64,000 nucleotides of DNA, taken from positions 930,001 to 994,000 of the forward strand of contig JANUWI010000006.1 of assembly GCA_025504975.1 (NCBI GenBank). Reading direction: 5' to 3'. The notes beneath the pieces are model-generated. The model saw only the letters and a program-made list of their open reading frames with translations. It had not been told where the DNA came from and did no database searches. Shown here piece by piece: positions 54,991 to 64,000 of the stretch. This DNA is from Plenodomus lindquistii. Taxonomy: Eukaryota > Ascomycota > Dothideomycetes > Pleosporales > Leptosphaeriaceae. The translations under genes and the position numbers were made by a program. Every line of letters starts with the position of its first letter. Positions within the stretch are counted from its first letter, which is position 1.

Positions 54991-57849
54991 TTACTCCCGC
55001 TTCTCCGCACTCGACGCACTCCGATATGGATTCGTAGAGTATGTTGGTTGCGAATTCGCGCCCGCGCTAATATCCCATCTCCTCTCGCCGCCTTCTTCTC
55101 CTTCTTCTTCTACTTGCGGCGGGCGGGGTCGACTATTTGAGCGTGGCGGGGGAACCATGGTCTTGTACTGGTACTCCTCCACATAGCCTGTTGATATCGA
55201 GTTTGGGCTGCTGGGTGTAGTGCTGGTTCGTGGGCCGGACTGTGGAGCAGATTGTGATGGGGCAGCAGGCGGCGGTGCGTACTGGCTGCCACTGGGTTTC
55301 ACAGCGAGGGGTAAAGGTGGAGGAATGTTTTGGCGGATCGTGTCGACGGATTGACGGGTTCCGTATGGGGAGAGTGTGGAGCCGCCTTTTCGCTTGCCGA
55401 CGGAGGATGCTTTGCGCATCAGGCCGCGGATTTCATCGAGATCGGGTCGCGCATCCATGCTTGGTCTGCCGATGGTGCTGGCGTCGTCGCCGCGCGCTTC
55501 CCAGGTATCGTCACGGATGGTGTCGAGGCCCGGTTTGCGGTTGTTGAGGGCATTGATGGCGTTGTTTTCGCCGCGGATACCGACGCCGAGATAGTCGGTG
55601 CCGGTGGATTTGCCGCTGTCGTTGTTGTCTTCGGGCTTGTTGAGGGGAACGAGACGACTGGAGTCTGCTGCGTCTAGGTAGGCCTTGTAGGCTGCAACTG
55701 CGTCGGCGGGTGGTACGGCGACGGACCATGTGGGCTTGTCTGCTGAGCCCAAGACGGCGTCTCCACCGGCCGGACCGTAAATAGGGACCTTGCGGAGGGC
55801 GAGGACCAGAGCGCACATGAACTTGGATCGACGAGATGCGCGAAGTGATTCGTTGGACCAGTTGCTCTTGTGACGGATTTCGACATGAAGCTCGAGCTTG
55901 TTCATCTCTGCAATGCTGACAACCTCGACGTCTATATCAGGATGGAACTCGCGGCTGTTAGCAGGATCGCGGACGAAGCTGATCATTTCTTGTTTTAGGA
56001 GATTGATATCCTCGAATGAAGTGTCGAAAGCGCAGAAGACGGAAACCTGTTCCCTCATCGATTTGCTTCGAGTAATGTTCTCAACCCAAAGACCGTTTAG
56101 GACAATGTTGGGAATCTGCACAGTCTTTCCGTTGGTGACGCGCTTGAAAACCGTGTAAAGTAAGGCAATGTGCTCAACAGTCAGCTGCTCGGCTGTGATG
56201 TCGACGCGATCGCCAATGTCGTATGGGTGCTTGACGAACAAGAAGATACAGGAACCGAGGACTTCTTGGGCAGTCGTAGCGAAGACAAAGGATAACGAGA
56301 GGAGGGCTGTGGCGGACGTGGCCAAGGTTGCGCGGAACTCAGGAGCAAGGAAAGCAACTGTATGTTGTTAGTGAAGGCCGACATACTGCGAACCTGGAAA
56401 CTTACTGAATGTGAAGATGCAGACAATAACCGCAAAGGTCATGATAAGACCATCGAGAGCGCCAATAGCCTGATCGACATCGTGCATGCTGGAGTTGATC
56501 GACTTGCGTTGTCTCGCAAAGTCGGTAATGGTCATGATCATCTCCTCCAAGGAGATGTCACCATTGCCATCGCGGTCTAGTGCAGCAAAACATTCTTCAG
56601 CTTCCTCCTGACGGTCTGGACCCATGACCTCTACAAGATCGTCCTGGTACAAGTTTTCCTTGCCTTCGGCCACCATGGACATCCAGATTCGTCGCGCGAG
56701 AGCCTCGGAGCTCTTGTTCCGCTCCAGTGCAGTCAAGACGACGGAGTGCGCCGAGTTGGGATCGAAGACCTTCTTGCCAGTGATTTCAGAAGCGATGTTA
56801 CCAAAAACAGATGTTATCTTGTCACCGATGCGTCCAGCATCACGTCCGACTTCCTGGATAAGACGCATGGGTGTTCGGCTCCCTGACCGACCATGCTTGG
56901 CTGTGCCTTTCTTGCTACCCAGTCCAAGATCAAGGATGGTGTCCTGGATGATATAGTCTTCTTCGGCGAACTCATTACAGTAGGCGGGAAAGAGTGATCT
57001 GGAAGTGTCGTAAAGGATTCCGAGGAGGTAGATGTTGCGTTTCGACTCCTTGATCTTGTCGTCGAATTGCTTGCGGTGGTAGCTGATACTGATCAACTGG
57101 ATAAAGACGCGCTCTGCCAGAATAACAATGGTGCAGACGAGCAAGGCGAGAAGAACAGACTGCATGGTGCTGATCCATCCAGGGCGTTTGCCGATTGGCC
57201 GTACAAGGGCAGGGAAGGTAGCTTGGTTGACAATCATCCAGAATACAAAGGACATGGGCTTCTCGACAGCGCGTAAGAGCAGTGCGTACTTCTTGACACC
57301 CGGGCTGACGACGCCAATGAGGAACTCGAAAATGTTGGGCAGGAAGTGGGCAACAATCTTCATGACCCAGAAACTGAGCCATATGATTTCGATCCAGATC
57401 CAGAACTTCTTGCCATCGGTGCCGCCGACCGTGTCTTCGGTGTTGCCTGTCTGCGAGAGAATGATGGGGATGGCCAGTAGCAGAGCAACCGGGGCGACGT
57501 AAATCATGTAGCGGGTGACGATGCTGTAGTTGAGGATCTTGGAGTAGATCCTGCCCATGCGGTTGAGGGCCGTCTTCTCCTCCTGGCCAGCGCGAGGAGG
57601 CAATGGGGCACCCGTCCTCGAGTCGATTTTGGCCAGCTGTCTGCGGCCCCGGTAGAACATGCCGTTCTTCTCTGTCTTTTCATCTTTGTACGTGGGCGAC
57701 GACTGCGAGGGTGTGTGAGAGACTACGTTCTGCAACGGAATCCCGTCTGTGCGGTCGTTCATGTTGTCGCTGACGCCGCTCAGCGGTTGGAAGCCGTGGC
57801 TTGAAAGGCGAAAAGACCTCGTCGAGGGTGACCGCGCGTTGCTCGTCAT
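54991..57849 (-). CDS. MscS-type mechanosensitive channel with EF-hand (Msy1/Msy2-like)
   Basis: Exons 56406-57849 and 54991-56357 (48 bp intron, GTAAGT, CACTAACAAC branch, ATACAG) give 936 residues. A disordered N-terminus is followed by several membrane helices (residues about 110-260), an EF-hand DRDGNGDISLEE near 424-436, two further helices and the MscS core with TTAQEVLGSCIFLFVKHPYDIGDRVDI, noted here as FVKHPYDIGDRVDI, and NIVLNGLWVENITRSKSMREQ as NIVLNGLWVENITRSKS. The long C-terminal tail is Pro/Ser-rich. This matches the eukaryotic MscS-like channels with EF-hand (S. pombe Msy1/Msy2), located in ER/cortical ER and involved in osmotic calcium responses. Confidence 0.92.
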
Positions 57850-59454
57850 AAAGAAAGGAACCGAAGGGGTGTGACGTCGTAGAAATCGTAGTTGAGACTT
57901 TGAAATGTGCGAGTGGGGTTAAGCACGCGGAATGCAGACTAGGAGGTCCACCAGGTGGGGGGAAGGAGAATGCAATTGGAACAGCTGGTGCGGAATGTGC
58001 GTCGAGCACTCTGCCATGCGCAGGCGTGGTGGCAAGTAGACGAAGGCCTGCCGTCGGTGGGTGGCTGGCGAGTAAGTAGCGAAAAACACAAGGGGACAAT
58101 CGTAAAGAGCGTCGAGCCCCTAAAACACACAATAGCAGCGCAACAGCAATCGAGGCAGAGCAACGGGCGAGGGAAGAGACTTTTTACACGCAGTGACTTT
58201 GTTCGTTCAACGCCCCGGATCTTGTGCCTGCAGGGGAAGCACTGGTGCTGCAAGCCACCGCAGGGGCCCCGCGACCTTGAAACGCCGACAATCATCCAGG
58301 GGAACGAATCACCGTCGGCCAGGAGCCTCGTCACGGCGGTATTCATATCATGCCGTGATGCCGTGATCCGATTCCTATGCCTGTTTCTGTAGAGCTACAC
58401 GGGAGAGGTGGTTGTTGTCTTGTGCATGTTGTTGTGCTATTGCAGCCTCGCACACATCAAATCGAGCGTGCCAGCATGGACATGACGTGCGACAGGGAGG
58501 CATTTGCGGACCCTTGATGTCAATCACATCTGGCCAAACCCACCCGTCAAAATGTTGAACTCTCCATGCATCCAGTCTCTACCCTGTCGAATGCTGGTCT
58601 TCTCCACTTCAGCTGGACATGGTTGATTGCGCTGTTGGGACTATGTACACACGGTCGAGATTACTTACATACTATACAGCACAAGGAAGGCATGGGTGGC
58701 TCATGAAACAAACTTCCTGCGCCCGCAATCATAGCATAGCAGACTTTTACTCCTCTACCACCTCTACACAATAGGCGATATGTTCCAATTAGTACAAGTA
58801 TTCCTTTCCTTCCCCAAGTGAAGCACTCGATCAAACACAAGCTGCGCATCCTCTCCTAATTCTCCGAATCATAGCGCCACATACGTAACCATGCACCCCT
58901 GCAACCTGTTGAGTCGCGTCCCACGAACCCGTCTCGCCTACCACCCTACCACCATCAACCGCCGCCACAGTTACACAAAGAAGCTTCACCCAACAACCGC
59001 GTCTCCCCTAAAACTCCCGTCTCCCACAATGCACATCCAACATTGAACCTGCGACCCCAACTTTGCAGAGACCCAAAAGACTGAATTTGGTACGACGATG
59101 ATGTACTCACTCCTCGTGTCGATCTATGTTTAGATCGGGCGAAGCTTTTCGCTAGCCTCGTCTCCACTACCCACATCCACCATGGTTCAGAAATGGAAAC
59201 GCAGATCCATTACTCCTCAAGGAACAATCTTACTCGGTAGATGAACGAATCTGGCGAAACCGAGGGGTTACAAATCGCGATTTTTGGTATAAATTGACCG
59301 AGAAATCGAACGTACAGGAGATCCCTGATGCCTGATCATTGATGATCCTCATTCCACACATCTCGAGCATCCGATCTCGGGGATTCTTTTCAAGTGAATG
59401 AACAAAGTAGTATGTTCCTCTCTTCTCTAGAATTTTGTTATCTTTTTTTATTTC
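57850..59454. other. divergent/convergent spacer, 1.6 kb
   Basis: Promoter side of the MscS gene and 3' flank of the AIM6-like gene. Open frames of up to 150 codons around 57680-58400 are chance overlaps. No supportable gene. Confidence 0.45.
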
Positions 59455-60800
59455 TCAACTAGGCCCGCACAATGCAATCCCAGCTACAACACATAACCCC
59501 CAGTTCCAACTCGTCGCGCTTACTAACGCATCGACGTTCAGCATGCCAACGCCAGCTTCCATCAGACTCCTCCACACGCCGTCCCTCAAGCCTATGGGCC
59601 ACGCTGGGGTATCCCAGTACCGGCTCTTGAGTCCCTTTGCCTCTGCTGTTTGCACTTGTTCCTTCACGTTGTCAAGCTGACCGCCAGACATGCCCCTACC
59701 CCACACCCTGCCAACCGCGGCTTTGAGGTTGGTGCTCGCGTAAAACGAGTTAGTCGTGTTATATTTGTTGTCGCTGATGGAGAGGAGCGGTGCGTCGTAG
59801 AAGATGAAGCGATCATTGGAGGCAGCTTGGATGAGGTCAAAGGGCGCATTGCCTGTCCCCACGATTGTCAAGGCGCCGGGGATGATGTCTGTTCCGTTGA
59901 AGTATGTGAGCCAGCCGTTGTCACGGAGGGGCTGGAGTTGCGAGAGCAGGACCGGCCATGTCGCTGTGCCGTTTGATTTGAAGTCGATGAGTAGGACGGT
60001 CGAGGCGTTTGGATCGGAGTCGAAGACACCCATCCTCTTTTCTGAAGTGGACGCGGTGGAAACATTGCGATTCGTGAAGATGTTGATCAGGGGGTCTAGG
60101 TATAAGCTTTGAAGCGTTCGTGTGTTCCTGGTGGACTCCCACGAATGGCTGACCAGCAGCTTAGAATCGTCCGCTAGCCAGATGTCGGCTTCGAAGCTCA
60201 CGCAGCCAGCTGCGAGAGCCATGTAGAGCGGCACGGACCGCCAGTAGTCGTTATGTGAATGGCAGTTCTTGGGGACAATGTCGCGGCTAAAGTCGTCTCT
60301 CCACTCGTAGGTAAAAGCACCGTTTGAGTCCGGCTCTCTCCATGCTTCGGCAATGTGGTGCAATCCACTGGTACCTGCAGGAGGAGCAAGCCGCCGTATC
60401 AATGTCGTAACTAATGAGACGTACACACTAGCAGGTATTAGAGTAGTCGTCCTGTAAGATTGCGAGTGTAAGAAACCTACATCCCAGCAATTACACCAAG
60501 CAGTGTCAGAACGGCGACGGCTATGGCCGTCCATCGACAGCAGCGTCTTCTCCTCTCTCTTCGACACTCAGTCTCGAATCCATGTGATCGCAAGCTATAC
60601 CAGCGGACACTGTCTCGCCACGATGTCGCTCTATCCCTGTGGTACCACGGTGATCTTTGTCCCGATTTTGAATCCTCCAAGCTGATCACACTCGACTCTT
60701 GACTTGAGTCTCTCATTTCTGTAGGCATCGTCGGTGATACTGACCGTACTGTGACGACAGTCTGCGACTTGAGGTCGTATTTTTCCTGCGAAAACTCCAT
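59455..60800 (-). CDS. AIM6-like, GDPD/PLC-fold membrane protein
   Basis: Exons 60481-60800 and 59455-60427 joined over a 53 bp intron (GTAGGT, CTCTAAT branch, TGCTAG) in phase give 430 residues. A soluble N-terminus precedes a membrane helix (TAIAVAVLTLLGVIAG, about 92-110). The catalytic-fold domain follows: NCHSHNDYWRSVPLYMAL, VSFEADIWLADDSKLLVSH, LIDFKSNG and YFNGTDI, matching altered-inheritance-of-mitochondria 6 (Aim6) proteins, which are related to glycerophosphodiester phosphodiesterase/PLC-like folds. Enzyme activity is not established for Aim6. First ATG is at 60800; the frame opens two codons earlier at a TTG. Confidence 0.85.
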
Positions 60801-62639
60801 GGTCAATGTCCAAATCTACGAAGAACAGTGCGTAAGAGCTCCAATGGCACGTCTAGTGGAAGAGAAATTCGAATAGAGTGCGGGGGAAGCCTCAGACTCA
60901 AGAAGTCACGACATACAGACTACCAAAATGGTGGCTGATGTTCTCGACTCTGCTGCCAGAGTCCCGCTAACCCTAACGAGGCAGGAACCGATGAGATTTG
61001 TATGTTTCTCCGCGTTCTCAAAGGTGGAGTGGGAAGCAACGCGGTAGTCTATCTACTTACCTCTAGGTAAGGCTTGGCCTGGTTGCTTGAGTCGTTCACA
61101 AGCTGTTGGTTGGTGTCTTGGGACAATTGGGAATCAACGCCCTCGAGCTCATCGTCGTACTTGTACACAAAGCCATCCCCCAAGCTAGACAAAGCGAGAG
61201 CCACCACGAGTCTGCCTCATGTCGCAGATGCCCCAAAGAAACTGTCGTAATCGTGCCATTGATCAGCATACCATAGGTAGCTGACGGTATTTCGCGTCGT
61301 GTTCGCACTCGGGGTAGCAGCAACACGAACGCTTTCCCTAGTGTTTTCCAGACCCGACCAACACTGCGTAAGGCAGCTTGCGTCAATTGAGCGCTCCAGC
61401 ACGAGACTCTAGGTCGGATAGGAACAAGGCGAGCGCAGTGGCCTCATGCGGAGAAGCATTTGGTCGGGCCATTCTTATCCAGGACCTCTACGCGACGAGG
61501 GTGCTGGACGCCGGTCCGGGACCGACAAAGCGACACCCCAGATTTGAAAGGCATAGCTAAGCTAGTGTGACGGCTTCAGCGTGCCTTGCGGTTGGCTGGG
61601 CGCTGTGGCCGCCAGAAACGTGGAGTTCTGGACGCTCCTGCTAACCATGGTGCAGCGGAGATGGTGAACACATTCGAACACATGGCGTCCATGGCGTAAT
61701 TGGTGCCGTTATCTGCGCGGTCCATGGGTGAGTCGAATACGATAGCAGAGAGCAGCTATGGCGAAGCTAGCACGCTTCGAAGCATCACGAGCGCCTTCGT
61801 ATCTTCCGGCGATATATCAAATGTTTCGCAAGTAAAAACGGGACCCAGGGTGGCGTGCGTCGTACACAGACTGTTCGAAAGGCATGAACGGGCACCGAGT
61901 TGAGGCGGAGCGCCAATGTGAGCCTTGAGGCCTGGACTGCATGGGACGTCCGGCGGCGTTTGGGCACGTGGGGCGCTACGTTCTGCTAACCTTATCCAGC
62001 ATAGACAATGTGGATCTTCACACCGCAGCAGTTCCCCAACCCACGGAAAATCACAAAGACAGCCTCGTCCTCCGCACTCAATTTTACCACAACTTGTCAA
62101 TCCGACGCAGCCTCAAAAGCGTCGGTATTAAAGCGGCGGCTGAGACAATGATCGAACAACGATACAGTGCGCCGTGTGCTACAAAGGAGACGTCTCTAAT
62201 CAAAGCGAGCCGCTCCCTTTCAAGGATGTCTTAATTGCGGTGAAGATGCCAACATGGCATCTTAGCCTTTGCACTCATGTGCATGCAGACTCCACTTGTC
62301 ACATCAGCGGCTCCTTGTTTATGAATGAGTGGCAGGTACATTTTTTGAGATTTTCTCTATCCATCGCTTTCCTACTCACTCAACTGTTTGTTGTGCAATT
62401 CAGCGTGTCGCGCGTCTGTCGTTCTTGTCTCGCTTGCTGCGTTGCCTTTTTCCACAGCTCTGGCCAAAATAATAGAAGACGATCAATCCATTTACAAAAT
62501 CTATATCCAAGAGCCTCGGTCTCAGCTTCTGCATAAACCCTTTCCTGAAAATCTTGCACCAAAACCCGTCGTCCATCCATCCCTCTTCCCAAGTTTCCGA
62601 CCAGACCGACTCAAAAGCCAAGGCCCCTCCACCACAGCA
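60801..62639. other. intergenic, 1.8 kb
   Basis: Promoter side of the AIM6-like gene and upstream of the small membrane protein at 62640. Several open frames near 61700-62240 (a 114-codon minus-strand frame is Cys-containing) have no family or good start context. Nothing supported. Confidence 0.4.
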
Positions 62640-62879
62640 ATGGCAAAAGACTCCTCCTTTCGCATCCTCATCGCCCTCCTCCTCACCATCCAAATCCTCT
62701 GCTGGACCCTTACCCTCCTCGACCTCTTCAATCCCAACAAACTCCGCATCATCCAGAGCACCGCCGCCGACGCCATGCGCGCAACTACACGCATCTTCGC
62801 GCCATTACTATCGAGACGAGCAAGTGGTCTGCTGTCCTACACGCAGATATATGAGATGATTGATGGGTTGGTGGGTTGA
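62640..62879 (+). CDS. small membrane protein, 79 residues
   Basis: From ATG at 62640 (CAATGGC). One N-terminal hydrophobic helix (FRILIALLLTIQILCWTLTLL, here FRILIALLLTIQILCWT) followed by a basic amphipathic stretch (MRATTRIFAPLLSRRASG) and YTQIYEMIDGLVG. The frame is open upstream to 62388 with no better start. Size and one-helix layout suggest a small ER or mitochondrial membrane component. Family not recognised. Confidence 0.5.
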   Translation: MAKDSSFRILIALLLTIQILCWTLTLLDLFNPNKLRIIQSTAADAMRATTRIFAPLLSRRASGLLSYTQIYEMIDGLVG

Positions 62880-63083
62880 AGGGAGGGAAGATGATAGAGA
62901 TGCATTACGACTTAACGAACGGACAACTGGAGGTATATGAATCAATACAACAAACTGGCACTGCACACTGTCAAGGTGGACGATGATGTGACTGGAGTAT
63001 CGGCGCATGGTCTTCTTGGTACGGCGTTTGAATGTTTTTTTTTTGCTGGACGTTCCACTATGTCTTAAATATTATTCGTTGCG

Positions 63084-63713
63084 CTACATGTCTTGGGGCA
63101 ATGGCTGTCCCCCAATGAGAATAGGTTCAGAACCCATGACTATACCCATGATACGAGCTGGCTTATCTTTTGACATGTTGATCCAGCGATGCGCTGTCCC
63201 GCGCTGAATGACGTGATCCTTCATTCGCTCATTAGCAAAAAAAAAGTTGTGATAACATTCTGCATGCACCAGTGGAACACTTACTCCGGCGAAGAATTCC
63301 CTGACTTCTCCGCTGTCAACCTCCATTCCAATATGGCCTTCCAGACAAACGGTGCAGTCGATCGACACCGTCCTATGCATACCCGTAGAGCCTCCTGGGC
63401 TGAGATTGGTGATGATGTAATTTACTCCATTCGGCAGCACCGGATTGCTCAAAAAGTACTGCGACGCAGGGCTTGTCTCGTCTTCTGTAAGATAGGCCTT
63501 GAGATCTGCGTCATTGCTCATCTGCGCAGGAATGTTGGGGACGGCATAGGCATGAGCTGCCGCAACGGAACCAAAGTCTTTGTACAAAAGACGAGGTTCT
63601 TCAGTGAAGATGGCTTTTCCTTCGCTGTTGTGTGAGGTGATGTAGCGACGACATTCGCGCATGCCAAAGTTTTTGCCAGGCGTGGCTTCGCCGGTGGGAT
63701 TGCCAACGCCCAT
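63084..63713 (-). CDS. cupin-domain protein
   Basis: Exons 63285-63713 and 63084-63218 (66 bp intron, GTAAGT, GCTAAT branch, ATGAAG) give 187 residues; the intron is a multiple of three and stop-free, so its retention would keep frame. The cupin barrel spans about residues 85-180: GGSTGMHRTVSIDCTVCLEGHIG (metal-binding His and the Gly/Glu motif 1) and the paired motif 2 after the intron, DHVIQRGTAHRWIN. Proteins like this are common in fungal secondary metabolism but also as housekeeping small cupins; no neighbour suggests which. The frame is open upstream to 63926, but MGVGNPTGEATPGKNF is the likely start. Confidence 0.82.
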   Translation of the reverse strand: MGVGNPTGEATPGKNFGMRECRRYITSHNSEGKAIFTEEPRLLYKDFGSVAAAHAYAVPNIPAQMSNDADLKAYLTEDETSPASQYFLSNPVLPNGVNYIITNLSPGGSTGMHRTVSIDCTVCLEGHIGMEVDSGEVREFFAGVSVPLVHAECYHNFFFANERMKDHVIQRGTAHRWINMSKDKPARIMGIVMGSEPILIGGQPLPQDM

Positions 63714-64000
63714 TTTGAGGAGGTGCTTATTGAGCTCTGACTTGGGGGCGTATAATTTATGGTCAGTGAGTCGTATAATTATTGTTATATGTGTCGAGTG
63801 ATGGTGTTCATTGGTTCGGAACGGGGAGCAAGCTTGCCCAATCGGAAGGCGCAACGAACTGGCGGAGGGCACACGTACTGTGCAAGTCAACACCGACAAC
63901 TCAGTAACTCCGTACCAGAGTAGCATGTCGCAAACTGGTTTGGGGTAGGTAGCCTGGACGTCATGGCAAGCGCTAATGCCATGGTTTGCGTTTCAATCTG
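63714..64000. other. right-edge region
   Basis: 287 bp at the window edge; the cupin frame stays open upstream to 63926 and may hold more 5' leader. Nothing else seen. Confidence 0.4.

Noticed and set aside
61756..62100. 114-codon Cys-containing minus-strand frame
   Set aside because: No signal peptide, no start context and no supporting splice signals.
1..64000. Transposon, rDNA, CRISPR or prophage
   Set aside because: No terminal repeats with transposase, no rRNA sequence, and no regular spacer array were seen; the minisatellite is the only notable array.

Overview
The window reads as the nuclear genome of a filamentous ascomycete. Most protein genes carry one to four introns of about 42-125 bp with GT donors, CTAAC/CTGAC-like branch sites and AG acceptors. 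Genes lie densely on both strands with no operons, and there is a tRNA gene with an intron next to the anticodon. The repertoire (short secreted tyrosinase, Pth11-like receptor, Ish1/Msc1 protein, Rad26, Paf1, mitochondrial acetolactate synthase) fits Pezizomycotina. The compact introns make a Dothideomycete/Pleosporales-like fungus my best guess, but that is inference. I found no transposon, rDNA, CRISPR array or prophage.

Left third (1-20.6 kb): a secreted lactonase-fold protein, a zinc deaminase-fold protein with a very large insertion, a small unknown protein and a five-finger C2H2 factor come first. A newly assembled small membrane-protein gene (8364-8952), Paf1 of the RNA polymerase II Paf1 complex, C4-sterol methyl oxidase (ERG25, apparently with its start codon split by an intron), the Rad26/CSB repair ATPase and a tyrosinase follow. 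Then comes a gene-poor 3 kb.

Middle (23.6-43.7 kb): a Pth11-like seven-helix receptor, an Asn-rich secreted/membrane protein and an unknown protein convergent with a TRAPPC12-like TPR protein. The TRAPPC12-like gene shares a 310 bp promoter with ILV2, the first common enzyme of valine/isoleucine synthesis. After a 2.1 kb gap come an Ish1/Msc1-like ER protein ending in KDEL, a mitochondrial low-complexity protein, a 2EXR/F-box-like protein, a two-helix membrane protein and a Zrg17-type zinc transporter.

Right third (44-64 kb): an RBR E3 ubiquitin ligase, an intron-containing tRNA-Phe(GAA), a cyclin-L-like protein and an unknown protein. Next is a tandem pair of paralogues with a shared C-x2-C-x8-C-x3-C motif, the first with a reading-frame break. 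A MAPEG protein, a 0.4 kb minisatellite, a possible small cysteine-rich protein gene, an EF-hand MscS-type channel, an AIM6-like phosphodiesterase-fold protein, a very small membrane protein and a cupin complete the window.

The genes are mostly unrelated housekeeping and membrane functions, not a pathway cluster. The least conventional signals are the tandem Cys-motif paralogues, the C-rich to G-rich strand switch inside several genes, the minisatellite with a 100 bp higher-order period, the split ERG25 start codon, and short genes visible only after assembling exons by eye.
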